A stretch of 52,050 nucleotides of DNA, taken from a virus. Location of the stretch: the IMG/VR virus record IMGVR_UViG_3300050821_003375, positions 1 through 52,050 of that record, one strand, 5' to 3'. Position numbers and translations under genes: made by a program. The notes beneath the pieces were generated by a model, which saw nothing but the letters and a program-made list of their open reading frames with translations, had not been told where the DNA came from and made no database searches. This document shows positions 6,541 to 15,627 of the stretch, one piece after another. Within the stretch, counting starts at the first letter, position 1, and each line of letters opens with the position of its first letter.

Positions 6541-9422
6541 GCGAACAGATCCGCTCCTTGATACTTAGGCGTTTTTATATCCAAATCAGACATACGTCCC
6601 AAATATCTTATACCTGATATTAAAATCATTCTAAAGCCGCGTGGGATGCGGCCTTTTATGGCATAGAGCGCATCACCTTGTCCGCCTATTTCTTCAATTC
6701 TCTTTCCTGATGTTTCGTAATCAAATCTATCAATCTTACAGAGTATCTCATCTGTATCGTCATGCATAAACAGATTTAAACTCCAAGATGGACCTTCCAA
6801 CTTTCTGCCATCTCTTTTTGCTATCGAGTGCAAGTCATTCTCATCTCTAGGCTGTATTCTTTTGACTAATCCAAAGATCATATATTCTCCATCTAATCCT
6901 GCATACAAATCAGATATAGGAGTTGGACTAGAAAAGATTTTTATTGCAGTTAAATCTGGATGCAACTTATTGATTGCATCACTAATAGGCGTTAATGAGT
7001 CTATCTTTGTTGATGCTATTGCCAATTTATCTAAGATTGCTGGCGTTAGTGGCGCACCACCGTTGCGTGATTCCATTATCTTGCGAACAGTAACTGGACC
7101 TACGCCTTTGATATTTGTCAAAGGTCCAACTAGAATTTTCTTACCATCTTCTACTTTAATTGTCCATTTATCTATTGAATGTTCAACATCTAATGGCTTA
7201 TATTTAATACCTTCTATGTCAAGTTCGCGTAGAAGATGCAATTGCTTCATAGGCTCTGCTTCATTATCAAGAGTAGCCGCAGCAAACTCTACTGGATGAT
7301 GCGCCTTAAGCCAGCAACACCAATATGTGATAAGAGAATAAGATAGTGCATGAGATTTATTAAAAGCCCATGCTCCGAATTGCGTCAACTCTCCCCAAAT
7401 AACATCTATCAATTCTTCTGATATTCCATTCTCTAGCGCGCCTCTTTTGAATGATTGTCCCCATTCTTTAATGGCTTCTACGCCCAGAGACTTAGACATG
7501 GCGCGTCTAACCTTCTCTATTTCAGAGAAAGGCATTTTCCCAACATCTCTACAAATGGACATAATCTGTTCTTGATAGACTACTTCTCCATATGTACTTT
7601 CAAGATGTGACGCCAATAATGGATGTTTAAAAACTGTTGGCTCTGTTCCCATTCTCTTGCGTGTCCAACGAACAGCACCGCCAGAGGCAACTGGACCTGG
7701 GCGCGACAGAGAAGTGATTGCTACTAAATCATCAAATCTATCAGTATGAATAGATTGGAACAAAATCTGCAAGCTTTTTCCATTTGCTTGGAATATACCT
7801 GAGAATTGCTTCTTATTTAAAACGTCATATGCTGTTTGATCATCTAACGGCAGCATTTCAAGAAATCCGTTCTTTGGATTTTCTCCTATTAATTCCAAGG
7901 CGCGTTCAAATATAGATAGCTGGGAAAGGCCCAGACAGTCGATTTTAAGAATATTGAGAATCTCTGCATCGTACTTATCTGCCATGATTGCGCCAGTGCG
8001 ACCATCAATAGCAACATAGTCCAATACTTCACCACTAGTAATGGCGATACCGGCTGCATGCTGGCCTGCATTTGTTGCATGATCTTCGACTTCAAAAACA
8101 GCAGAAATTTCTGGATAATCATTGAGTAATTTCCTTCCTATTTCTGTGTCATAGAAGGTTTCCTCAAACGTTTGCAGCGCACGCGAATCAGCTGAAGATC
8201 TTTCGATCAAAGTATCAGCTACTTTATCACATAGCCATTTTGGTATACCTAATGCAGCGCCAGCTGTATTAAGGATGGACTTAGGCTTATAACTCATTAC
8301 TGAGCCTAAGCGCGCTACATGGTTATTTCCATACTTGTCACGAATATAATCAAAAACCAACTGGCGCTTAACATCGCTGAAATCAAGATCAATATCAGGA
8401 AGATCTGTACGTGTAACGTCGATGAACCTTTCAAATAATAGATTGAACCTAAGAGGATCAACAGCTGTAATGCCACAAATATAACAAACCAAAGAACCCG
8501 CTGATGATCCACGGCCTGGCCCCACTATCATGTGTTGCTTGGCAAACGCCATCATATCTGCCACAATGTAAAAATAATCTTGAAATCCTTTATCGTAAAT
8601 CATTTTTAATTCTCTCTCCATACGTTCTGCATAGAGAGGATCATTTAAATCTACACCTAATTCACGCGCACCTTCCTCACACATATCTCTTAATGAGAAA
8701 TTGTTCTTTGGCTTAAATACATCAGCTTTGAGCAAGACTGCATTGCACCGCAACATAGCTTCATTTCTATTATTGATAGCCTGTTGTGCATCTTCATCTG
8801 TTATGACATATGGCAAAGACTTGCGCCATTCTTCGTCTGTTAAGATGTATTGTGGATAGGATGCTGTCTCAGCATTTTTATAGAGAATGGTATGATACGG
8901 TATTCTATCCTCTACATATGGAAACACATTATCTGATGATGCCATAAAGTTAAAACATCTAGATTTGGCTTCTCTAAATAATCCAATTGGCGTTGATGGA
9001 GACAGTGCAATATAGAAATTATCATGTGGATATACTTCATGTAACTGGACCTTATTGTCAGCTATCTTAATCATATCTATAGTAGTGCAAGCTTCTCCAT
9101 AATCTAATAATGGATAATGTCCTGGCTTATTTGTAGTCTGATATACCAATTCATTTATGGTGCGCAACTTATCGAGCGCAAAGAATGACCAAAAAGATGT
9201 AGCTGGTCTCTTAACACCTAATAGAGATGTGACTCCTAATTCTACACCAAATACTGGCTTCATTTTTACTTGTTCGCATAGTAAATTCCAAGAGGTAAAG
9301 CTGAATGTGCTTATCCTATCACTAATTGGACAAGCACTCCAATCCATTTCCAGAACGCGATTATGTACGTCTGGTAGTTTACCATAAGCATAGCGAAAGC
9401 TATACTCAGACCTGATCCTCAC
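6537..9422 (-). CDS. dnaE: DNA polymerase III alpha-type replicative polymerase (short form)
   Basis: 961 aa from a GTG at 9422 whose GTGA overlaps the exonuclease stop and has GAGGG upstream; a longer frame to 9455 is possible. The N-terminus VRIRSEYSFRYAYG matches the start of the PHP domain, but the metal-binding His of the usual first motif is replaced, so PHP is probably non-catalytic. The Pol III core is intact: GPGRGSSAG (about 301-309), the catalytic PDIDLDF (about 342-348), and the later HAAGIAI, FNKSHALSYS and ANLS-like fingers and thumb segments. It is shorter than typical bacterial DnaE (about 1160 aa), mostly by trimming PHP and the C-terminal region. It ends QGADLFA, which resembles a sliding-clamp-binding peptide. 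Proofreading probably comes from the adjacent DnaQ-type gene. Confidence 0.95.
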   Translation of the reverse strand: MRIRSEYSFRYAYGKLPDVHNRVLEMDWSACPISDRISTFSFTSWNLLCEQVKMKPVFGVELGVTSLLGVKRPATSFWSFFALDKLRTINELVYQTTNKPGHYPLLDYGEACTTIDMIKIADNKVQLHEVYPHDNFYIALSPSTPIGLFREAKSRCFNFMASSDNVFPYVEDRIPYHTILYKNAETASYPQYILTDEEWRKSLPYVITDEDAQQAINNRNEAMLRCNAVLLKADVFKPKNNFSLRDMCEEGARELGVDLNDPLYAERMERELKMIYDKGFQDYFYIVADMMAFAKQHMIVGPGRGSSAGSLVCYICGITAVDPLRFNLLFERFIDVTRTDLPDIDLDFSDVKRQLVFDYIRDKYGNNHVARLGSVMSYKPKSILNTAGAALGIPKWLCDKVADTLIERSSADSRALQTFEETFYDTEIGRKLLNDYPEISAVFEVEDHATNAGQHAAGIAITSGEVLDYVAIDGRTGAIMADKYDAEILNILKIDCLGLSQLSIFERALELIGENPKNGFLEMLPLDDQTAYDVLNKKQFSGIFQANGKSLQILFQSIHTDRFDDLVAITSLSRPGPVASGGAVRWTRKRMGTEPTVFKHPLLASHLESTYGEVVYQEQIMSICRDVGKMPFSEIEKVRRAMSKSLGVEAIKEWGQSFKRGALENGISEELIDVIWGELTQFGAWAFNKSHALSYSLITYWCCWLKAHHPVEFAAATLDNEAEPMKQLHLLRELDIEGIKYKPLDVEHSIDKWTIKVEDGKKILVGPLTNIKGVGPVTVRKIMESRNGGAPLTPAILDKLAIASTKIDSLTPISDAINKLHPDLTAIKIFSSPTPISDLYAGLDGEYMIFGLVKRIQPRDENDLHSIAKRDGRKLEGPSWSLNLFMHDDTDEILCKIDRFDYETSGKRIEEIGGQGDALYAIKGRIPRGFRMILISGIRYLGRMSDLDIKTPKYQGADLFA

Positions 9423-9952
9423 AGTAACCCTCGCTTGTATAATTCCACAGCACAACGATATGTTGCATCAACGTCTACATTGGCTTGGTGCGCAGACTCA
9501 AATCCTACACCAAACAACTCCAAATGTAAATTAGTTAAACTCAATCTGTACCCTTTAAGATAGATAGTATGCTCAACTAAGTCTAGTGACATTGGCCATA
9601 AAATTCTCTTACCGTATCGTTTCAATTCTAATTCCACCATACCTTTATCAAACGTAATATTTTGACCAATAAGCAAATTTGCTTTTTCCAGCATTATAGT
9701 TATCTCATCTAAACTATCTTTTATTGGCGGTTCTATAGCAAGTTGCTCATTGGTAAATCCTGTGATCTTTGTTATCTCTTCACTTATAGGTCTAGTTGGC
9801 TTGAATATTCTATAAAATGAATTAAATTTCTCACCAGTCATCAAATTGAACTCTTGCGCTGCAAAAGAGATGATCTCTGGTTGCAGCGCAAGAGAACGTG
9901 CTGGATTGATGATCAATCCTGTAGTTTCTGTATCAAAGACTGTGGCTATCAT
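9419..9952 (-). CDS. DnaQ-type 3'-5' exonuclease
   Basis: 177 aa, DEDDh family. Motif I FDTETTGL gives Asp7 and Glu9, motif II has Asp102 in NITFDKGMVELEL, and motif III has His155 and Asp160 in HQANVDVDATY. The length is that of a stand-alone epsilon-like proofreading domain. It is directly upstream of the polymerase with overlapping stop and start, so it is very likely the proofreading partner of the phage alpha subunit. It lacks the C-terminal alpha-binding tail of bacterial epsilon, so pairing may differ. Confidence 0.92.
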   Translation of the reverse strand: MIATVFDTETTGLIINPARSLALQPEIISFAAQEFNLMTGEKFNSFYRIFKPTRPISEEITKITGFTNEQLAIEPPIKDSLDEITIMLEKANLLIGQNITFDKGMVELELKRYGKRILWPMSLDLVEHTIYLKGYRLSLTNLHLELFGVGFESAHQANVDVDATYRCAVELYKRGLL

Positions 9953-10437
9953 CGTTTAATATAGGCGTATTTTTCGTTGAAGCTTTCGAGTGCAACGATC
10001 ATCTTAATTAGAAATCCAGGTCTATTACCTGGCGCATTTTCTAATTCCTCCCATGTACAATCTCTATATGATGGAAAACCTAATATGGCATCATTTCCAT
10101 CAATGACATCTTGTGCCTCATCTCTATTATTCATACCTTGAAAACCTGCTTTAGCCCATGGGCTATCTTTCATCTTTGTATCTATCCATTCTCTTGGAGA
10201 ATGTTTTTTGAATCTGTCCTTAACTCTACTATTTGGCCTTTGCTGAGTTTGAGGTTGAGGTTCAGATTGACCATTCAACTTTTGGCCTAGCCATTCGGCA
10301 AAAGCTATTCTGTTGTTTTGAAGATCGACACCATCGTCTTCAGCTAATCTTTTAAGCTTTCTTTGGGCTGGTGATTTCTCAGCATCAAAAAATGCACCAA
10401 CAACCAGAGATACGATTTCTTGTCGCGTTGCTGTCAT
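9949..10437 (-). CDS. Hypothetical protein in replication cluster
   Basis: 162 aa, coupled on both sides by 4-base overlaps. Residues 1-55 are helical, 56-80 a Gln/Pro-rich linker (EPQPQTQQRPNS), and 95-162 a folded part with the conserved-looking GNDAILGFPSYRDCTWEELENAPGN pieces. No known domain recognised. Placement beside the exonuclease suggests a DNA-related role, but this is context only. Confidence 0.55.
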   Translation of the reverse strand: MTATRQEIVSLVVGAFFDAEKSPAQRKLKRLAEDDGVDLQNNRIAFAEWLGQKLNGQSEPQPQTQQRPNSRVKDRFKKHSPREWIDTKMKDSPWAKAGFQGMNNRDEAQDVIDGNDAILGFPSYRDCTWEELENAPGNRPGFLIKMIVALESFNEKYAYIKR

Positions 10438-11240
10438 AGTACACTCCCGTCAACATCGTACTTAGGCACGAACCCTTTCAACATCGCCGCTTGACGATAT
10501 AGGTTAAATATATTTTCTGGCCAAACATCAAGTTTATTCCATCTTCCTATTGTTCTGTTGATTCCAGCTCCAATTCCTTCATTTATAATGTAATTCGTAT
10601 TGTAATTCAAATTTTTATTATCTTCACTTAGCCAATTTATACTATCATGTTCAATTGGTACATGCATCCTTCTGGCAAGATAATATCCTTGTATCAAGTT
10701 AGTAAAGCCAATAACAGTTTCGTCTGCCCAACCTAATCCATGAAGACGGTTGTCCATATTCACAGGCTTGTTGCGCAACACGATACCGCGGTTTAAACTC
10801 AAAAGTTTATTATTTGTAATATATATTTCATCTCCGTGATGATCACCTTCGCCACCAAAATTACCAGCAAGATATATGGCGCCACAATCTGGGTTATCAT
10901 ATAAATATCTGCAACATTGATTTATAACTTCTGTTGATCCTTCTTTGAATACAAATTCATCATCTAGCATAAAGATGAAATCTGCATGTGGTGACATGTC
11001 CAAAGCATCTTGGCGAATAGAGAAAAAATCAATTAATCCTTCTGATGGATTGTAACATTTCCATTCTACATTCCAATCTGGAGTATTAAAATCATAATAA
11101 TAATATCTTTGAAATGGTGGATTCGTCAACGCATTTTTGGTAAAAGAAGTAATTGGATCACCTATTTTATAATGAAAACTCTCCCGTAGTTTACCAAAAC
11201 GTTCCACATATGCGCACATCAAACTGAAAGCTAGTCTCAT
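10434..11240 (-). CDS. Glycosyltransferase-like protein (GT-A fold suspected)
   Basis: 268 aa. The segment ADFIFMLDDEFVF (about 86-98) has the hydrophobic strand followed by an acidic DDE cluster typical of the metal/sugar-nucleotide-binding DxD motif of GT-A glycosyltransferases. It is followed by CGAIYLAGNFGG and WADETVIGFT, where the D/E pair could supply the catalytic base. No transmembrane segment, so cytoplasmic. It belongs to a block of overlapping genes with a methyltransferase and a second similar protein (11986-12861). Possible substrates are phage DNA, surface glycan or a nucleotide sugar; unproven. Confidence 0.5.
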   Translation of the reverse strand: MRLAFSLMCAYVERFGKLRESFHYKIGDPITSFTKNALTNPPFQRYYYYDFNTPDWNVEWKCYNPSEGLIDFFSIRQDALDMSPHADFIFMLDDEFVFKEGSTEVINQCCRYLYDNPDCGAIYLAGNFGGEGDHHGDEIYITNNKLLSLNRGIVLRNKPVNMDNRLHGLGWADETVIGFTNLIQGYYLARRMHVPIEHDSINWLSEDNKNLNYNTNYIINEGIGAGINRTIGRWNKLDVWPENIFNLYRQAAMLKGFVPKYDVDGSVL

Positions 11241-11989
11241 CGTATGCTCCCACCATTAAGAAGATCTAATGAGCGATAAGAACGGTTTACACCAACCCAA
11301 ATCGCTCCTAAATGCGCAAAGATATTACTGACTTTTTCTATATCACTATCACTTAATGAGCATAAATCTATAATTGATTGTGGAGGATCACTACCAATTG
11401 CGACAATACCAAGACCATAAGAATGGAGGAAATTAAAAGTTGGAAATTTTTGTGTTAATTCTTCAAAAAATTTCCAAACACCAAAATCCTCTTTATTCCG
11501 TATATTGGTATCATGGATAAGAACAACTGCTCTATCAGAGAGCTTTATACGCCAGCTATTAAAGTCGTGACTAATAGCATTATATGTGTGATATCCATCT
11601 ATATGAAGAATATCTATTGTATGATCAAAAAATACATCTAGTGCATCATCAAAAGTCATACGTAATAATTTGGAAAAACTAGAATAATGAGCATCATTGA
11701 ATTCATATAATTCTTGATAAACACTATCATCATACGATCCTGTATGATTATCTCCTTTCCAAGTATCAACAGCAAAAAGTTTAGCTTTGAAAATATATGA
11801 CTTAGCTATTGCATCACAGAAAGCTGCGTAAGATACGCCTTTCTCAGTTCCTAATTCAACTAGGCTACGAGGTTTACAATTTGATACCATCCAATGGGCA
11901 AATGGCACATGACCCCACCAAGAACTATCTTTATCAAGACGACTAGGAGTCCAGAATAAAGGTTCAATTTCTTTATTAAGAAGAATCAT
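11237..11989 (-). CDS. Class I SAM-dependent methyltransferase-like protein
   Basis: 250 aa. Motif I is VELGTEKGVS (44-53), an acidic strand-2 end follows at AVDTWKGD (73-80), and the motif IV region is HIDGYHTY (129-136), matching the Methyltransf_24-type family common next to glycosyltransferases. VVLIHDTN (about 154-161) is the next core strand. Size fits a single Rossmann domain. Genes on both sides overlap by 4 bases. In this family the acceptors are often sugars; no DNA-methyltransferase catalytic motif (NPPY, PC) is present, so base methylation is less likely. Confidence 0.7.
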   Translation of the reverse strand: MILLNKEIEPLFWTPSRLDKDSSWWGHVPFAHWMVSNCKPRSLVELGTEKGVSYAAFCDAIAKSYIFKAKLFAVDTWKGDNHTGSYDDSVYQELYEFNDAHYSSFSKLLRMTFDDALDVFFDHTIDILHIDGYHTYNAISHDFNSWRIKLSDRAVVLIHDTNIRNKEDFGVWKFFEELTQKFPTFNFLHSYGLGIVAIGSDPPQSIIDLCSLSDSDIEKVSNIFAHLGAIWVGVNRSYRSLDLLNGGSIR

Positions 11990-12861
11990 ATGAATAGATC
12001 CTTTCCTTTCAGTTTTATCCCATAGTCTGGTCTAGTGAATTCTTCTACACCTGGAAGTGTTAACAAAAAAGCTTTTAATTTTGCCATTTCTTTCATAGCA
12101 TTTCTTGGACAATGAGCAAAGTAGCGCCCAGGAGGAGGGCTGCGCGTATTAGAATATTTGGGTGTAAACATCCAATTAGGATCATTCCAAATTTGCCTAA
12201 TAAGTTCTGGATTGTATACATCAGTATTTATATTATCCAATACAGAGCGATTAGTATTCATCGTATGATGAATTGGACTCATCATCTTTCTAAGCGGAAC
12301 ATGGCCTCGTTTGAATAGAATTGATGTCATGTACTGTTCTTCTCCAGCACAAGGCAATCTCTCCATAAACTCCCAAACAAATGGCATATTATAGATGATC
12401 CCTCTACCGCATGGAAATATAGGCTGCGGACCAATAAATGCTTTTCGTCCGTGACCATATGATCCAAAAGCACCACCCATACCCATGTAGCAAGGTCGTT
12501 TAACTAGATTGGAAAATCTTTTCATATCGTCAACAGCTTCAAGTATATAGTCTTCCCAACCATCCTTAAATATAAAGTTATGATCACCCATAATTCTATA
12601 TTGGTAGTCAAAATATTTAGTGGCCACTTTATTTGCATTGGCGCGCAACTCTACCATTGAGACCCAAGGATCTGTAATTTCGTTTGGGATATATTCAGAA
12701 GCAAAATTATGAGTAAGTATGTTATAATCTTCCCTACCATGCATTTCTTTGCCATTTGTAGCAACTGCAAAAGCAATTTTGTCAGATTTAGTGTTTCTTG
12801 CCACAGTAACAATGTGCGCTAATAGATGACCTCTGTGACATGGCATCTCGAATACGATCAT
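11986..12861 (-). CDS. Putative glycosyltransferase-like protein ending in a DLF peptide
   Basis: 291 aa. The sequence YQYRIMGDHNFIFKDGWEDY (about 86-105) places an acidic GDH turn after a strand, as in GT-A enzymes. GMGGAFGSYGHGRKAFIGP and PCAGEEQYMTSILF resemble acceptor-site loops with acidic residues. The assignment rests on pattern and on neighbours 10434-11240 and 11237-11989. The C-terminus is GKDLFI, the peptide shared with the polymerase, primase and ligase. Function therefore uncertain: glycan enzyme, or a DNA-associated enzyme docked to the clamp. Confidence 0.4.
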   Translation of the reverse strand: MIVFEMPCHRGHLLAHIVTVARNTKSDKIAFAVATNGKEMHGREDYNILTHNFASEYIPNEITDPWVSMVELRANANKVATKYFDYQYRIMGDHNFIFKDGWEDYILEAVDDMKRFSNLVKRPCYMGMGGAFGSYGHGRKAFIGPQPIFPCGRGIIYNMPFVWEFMERLPCAGEEQYMTSILFKRGHVPLRKMMSPIHHTMNTNRSVLDNINTDVYNPELIRQIWNDPNWMFTPKYSNTRSPPPGRYFAHCPRNAMKEMAKLKAFLLTLPGVEEFTRPDYGIKLKGKDLFI

Positions 12862-13286
12862 CTTATGTTCCTTATCTGGAGTGTTGCGATACCTATAGCC
12901 ATAAACGCTAGGATTGCATCTTCATTATCATCAATAAGGAAGTGTATTTCTTTGAAGTCTCCTTTGAAGTATTCCTGTATTAGTTTGACTTTTAGTTCTC
13001 CATTCTTAGTATAGTCATCATCTGGGCGCATCAATAATTCATCTATATCAACTTTGTTCTGTACTAACCAAGCAACAGTCAATTGTCTATGTTTTTCATT
13101 CCTCCCTGTTATGCCCATTATATTATATCCAGAATTGGATAAAGCATTTAATAAATTCACTACGTTCTTAAATGGCTTGTCGAATTTAGACTGCTCGTGA
13201 TAGTAATCCCAAGTTTCAGTCCCAATCATACCGTCGCGCCAGAAGGCGTTTGCAACAGTATGATCAATGTCAACCAGTATTATCAT
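12858..13286 (-). CDS. HAD-superfamily phosphatase
   Basis: 142 aa. Motif I is LVDIDHTVA with Asp6 (nucleophile) and Asp8. Motif II is IMGITGRNE, motif III is a Lys in the LKVKLIQEYFKG region, and motif IV is FLIDDNEDAI with two Asp. Cap is minimal. The layout resembles the 3'-phosphatase half of T4-type polynucleotide kinase and small phage nucleotidases. In a replication/nucleotide cluster a DNA-end 3'-phosphatase or deoxynucleotidase are the best guesses. Confidence 0.75.
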   Translation of the reverse strand: MIILVDIDHTVANAFWRDGMIGTETWDYYHEQSKFDKPFKNVVNLLNALSNSGYNIMGITGRNEKHRQLTVAWLVQNKVDIDELLMRPDDDYTKNGELKVKLIQEYFKGDFKEIHFLIDDNEDAILAFMAIGIATLQIRNIR

Positions 13287-13471
13287 TTATTGATTAGATC
13301 GTCCTCATCAACCCAACCTTGATCCCAATACTTCTCGAATACGAATTTTTCATTCGTATAGGGATTTTTGAATCTACTTTCATTCTTCTGTCGCGCCACT
13401 TTGCCTTGCTGATAACAGGCCGAGACATCTAAACTATTGGTCTCAGCCCAGCTAAGTTTAGGTTTATCCAT
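13283..13471 (-). CDS. Small Rmf/CrpP-like protein
   Basis: 62 aa, ATG directly after the ThyX stop (TAAATG). The pattern ACYQQGKVAR, then NPY (36-38) and WDQGW (49-53) matches the Rmf/CrpP superfamily signature GxxAR...NPY...WxxGW. Ribosome modulation factor inactivates ribosomes by dimerisation, and CrpP-like proteins are found on mobile elements. Here it could be a phage ribosome-binding or host-takeover factor. Family match is by motif only. Confidence 0.5.
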   Translation of the reverse strand: MDKPKLSWAETNSLDVSACYQQGKVARQKNESRFKNPYTNEKFVFEKYWDQGWVDEDDLINK

Positions 13472-14215
13472 TTACAGGTCCGGCATCATTATATCGAGTT
13501 TCTTGACCATGTTTGTTTTGTCTTCAGGCGTAAGATACTTATTCTCCCATATCATATCCTGCAAGTCTTTCCTAGCTTTAAATGCATCATTTTTATAAAA
13601 TAGATAGAACCATGGATAGACTTTTTCAACTTGCATTATACAGGCGTCCAGTACGCTTCTGTATTCATCTTGCACTCGTTTACTGACGCGCTTACGAGTC
13701 AAGTTAATAAAGTTTCGCATGTTGATAGACATGCAGATATTTGTATGAATGTTCATAGGAAGAACGCCACGTGCATCTTCTGTGCTGGCACCTGCTTCTA
13801 TCAAGAATTTATAACACTGATGAGCATTTTCCATTGTATTATGGTACGCACCTTTTATCAATCTGTCGTTTGCTATTGTTGGTCCTGTTGAGTATTGAAA
13901 GTCTGTCACTTCTACAATACGCAGAGCTTGTTGAGCATAACTGGCAGTTCTGGTGCGCACCAATTGATGGGTAAAAGCTCTTGTGACGCCTTCGATTAGA
14001 AATGAGAAGTGAACAAACTCCCATGATGAAGGCAGCGTGTTAGCTGCCTCTTTGAGTTCTTTTAGAATTTCATAATCTGGCTTTTCTTGAACAGCAGCGA
14101 AGCCTCCTGGCGTCATCTTCAATCGAGTATTTCTTGTGAAAACAATCACATTAGCTGCGTGGCGTTCTGGATTTGGAGCGCCAAAGCCTGTTCCATCAAA
14201 GAGAGTCACTTGCAT
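13472..14215 (-). CDS. thyX: FAD-dependent thymidylate synthase-like protein with altered signature
   Basis: 247 aa, ATG with GGAGG upstream. Overall ThyX architecture is clear: the FTHQLVRTRTASYAQQALR segment (81-99) corresponds to the dUMP/FAD-binding signature, and MNIHTNICMSINMRNF (about 170-185) to the conserved C-terminal motif. The canonical RHRx7S signature reads RTRx7A here: His is Thr88, and the dUMP-contacting Ser is Ala97. The enzyme may still make dTMP from dUMP with methylenetetrahydrofolate and NADPH, or may have shifted to another pyrimidine C5 reaction. Neighbours include glycosyltransferase-like, methyltransferase and FAD proteins. Confidence 0.85.
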   Translation of the reverse strand: MQVTLFDGTGFGAPNPERHAANVIVFTRNTRLKMTPGGFAAVQEKPDYEILKELKEAANTLPSSWEFVHFSFLIEGVTRAFTHQLVRTRTASYAQQALRIVEVTDFQYSTGPTIANDRLIKGAYHNTMENAHQCYKFLIEAGASTEDARGVLPMNIHTNICMSINMRNFINLTRKRVSKRVQDEYRSVLDACIMQVEKVYPWFYLFYKNDAFKARKDLQDMIWENKYLTPEDKTNMVKKLDIMMPDL

Positions 14216-14227
14216 TTGCTACCTCCA

Positions 14228-14476
14228 TTAGCTCTTTAGTTTTGGATCAATATGGAGCTTAGTATCTGGACCGATCATTTTTGACATTAAACCTTGCATA
14301 TGCGCTTCAGTTTGACCAGAGAATATCAAAACATCCATAGATATGCCCATATTTTCGCCAAGAATTTTGATGAATGTATCTCCTGGCTCAGCACGGAACT
14401 TATCAAGATTTCCGAAACTTAGACCAATTATCAATAGATCTTTTCCATTAGCCTGTTTTGCAGTTGCTTTGATCAT
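14228..14476 (-). CDS. Small hypothetical protein
   Basis: 82 aa, directly following the upstream stop (TAAATG). Alternating strand and helix pattern (DLLIIGLSFGNLDKFRAEPGD), no Cys, no membrane segment. No family recognised. It lies immediately upstream of ThyX in the same transcript. Confidence 0.55.
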   Translation of the reverse strand: MIKATAKQANGKDLLIIGLSFGNLDKFRAEPGDTFIKILGENMGISMDVLIFSGQTEAHMQGLMSKMIGPDTKLHIDPKLKS

Positions 14477-14740
14477 TTATGCCCTCCCTGTTTGATCTGC
14501 CATACCTTCAAAACGTTTAATTTGTTCTTTAAGCAACGTCACTATATCGCTGCGTTGAGCGTTAGAGATATAATTGGCACGTCCCTCAAACCCTTCAAAT
14601 GGAAATACCATTAGACAGAAGCCTACTTTCTTATTATGCTGACTTCCGTTAAAATATGTATCGATGAACATAGCTAGTTCATTCATCTTCTGTTCATATT
14701 CTGGCTCTATTGGAGCATCACCTAGACCGTGTTTTTTCAT
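14477..14740 (-). CDS. Conserved small phage protein
   Basis: 87 aa from the ATG at 14740, coupled to the FAD gene stop (ATGA). The core VGFCLMVFPFEGFEGRANYISNAQRSDIV followed by LLKEQIKRFEG is a pattern seen in many hypothetical proteins of tailed phages and prophages. Mixed alpha/beta, no catalytic motif seen. Function unknown. Confidence 0.65.
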   Translation of the reverse strand: MKKHGLGDAPIEPEYEQKMNELAMFIDTYFNGSQHNKKVGFCLMVFPFEGFEGRANYISNAQRSDIVTLLKEQIKRFEGMADQTGRA

Positions 14741-15618
14741 TTGCAGATCCATCCTTCTATTTTGCGAATATCATCTACGAGATCATCAAGTAGTAACTTT
14801 GGTCTCCAAGTCGCGTAACGCCCCAGAGAATAGACCCCGTACGTGACAGTTGCCCAACGCTGGAATGCTTTTCTTTCTGCTTCATCTATTTCTGTAATTT
14901 TGAAGTATGGCTGATTACTGAATTCTGCGTCAAGAATAACAGCATCCGAAAAACCTAATTGCCAATAGGCTTTAGCTATATCCAGACTTTCTGGTACTTC
15001 TTCCATACCTGGAAATTCTATTATTAATTGATCTCCAGTAATAGTGGCGCGACTAAAGGGTTCTGGTCCAGGAAATAAAATTGAACAATAAGCATCACAA
15101 TTTTGTATTGTGCCAGTAAATACTACACCTGGTATACTTGTGAAAAACTCCTCACATTCATAACCTAGTATATTCATTAGTTGTGGCATAGGTATTGTTG
15201 ATATAACAGGTATTGGAATTTGCGCTTTTACTCTAGGCGTCCATTCTGTACCAAAAGAAATTTGAACAGATTCAGCCATCTGTTCGATTAGATTTTCTGG
15301 AGCAATCCAACGCTCAGCAGTAACAGTTCCATCAATAATAGATCTATTTGACAAATACTTACCAGTTACTTTCTTTGAATAAGATAGACTATCTGCCACT
15401 ATATTATTAGTATATGATGCAACTGTCTTAATCATATTAACTTTTTTAAATGGAATACCCAAGAGATGTCCAATTTCATCTGATTTGAAGCGCAATACAG
15501 CATGATGATTGTTAGGCAATTCATTTTGTCTTTCAAGTACAGTTACTTTGTGGCGCCTCAAAATATTGGCTGCCAGTAGTCCTGCCATACCCGCACCGAT
15601 TATATGGATCTCTGTCAT
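14737..15618 (-). CDS. FAD-dependent oxidoreductase-like protein
   Basis: 293 aa. The N-terminal beta-alpha-beta dinucleotide fold is unmistakable: IHIIGAGMAGLLAANIL with GxGxxG at 8-13 and an acidic residue (VLER) at the end of strand 2. A second FAD-contact segment may be the SLGRYATWRPKLLLDDLVDD region near the C-terminus. It is shorter than most amine-oxidase or halogenase-type flavoproteins (about 400-500 aa). Similar short forms are found in phages beside nucleotide enzymes. Substrate unknown; base modification is one possibility. Confidence 0.75.
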   Translation of the reverse strand: MTEIHIIGAGMAGLLAANILRRHKVTVLERQNELPNNHHAVLRFKSDEIGHLLGIPFKKVNMIKTVASYTNNIVADSLSYSKKVTGKYLSNRSIIDGTVTAERWIAPENLIEQMAESVQISFGTEWTPRVKAQIPIPVISTIPMPQLMNILGYECEEFFTSIPGVVFTGTIQNCDAYCSILFPGPEPFSRATITGDQLIIEFPGMEEVPESLDIAKAYWQLGFSDAVILDAEFSNQPYFKITEIDEAERKAFQRWATVTYGVYSLGRYATWRPKLLLDDLVDDIRKIEGWICK

Positions 15619-15627
15619 GATTAGCTC

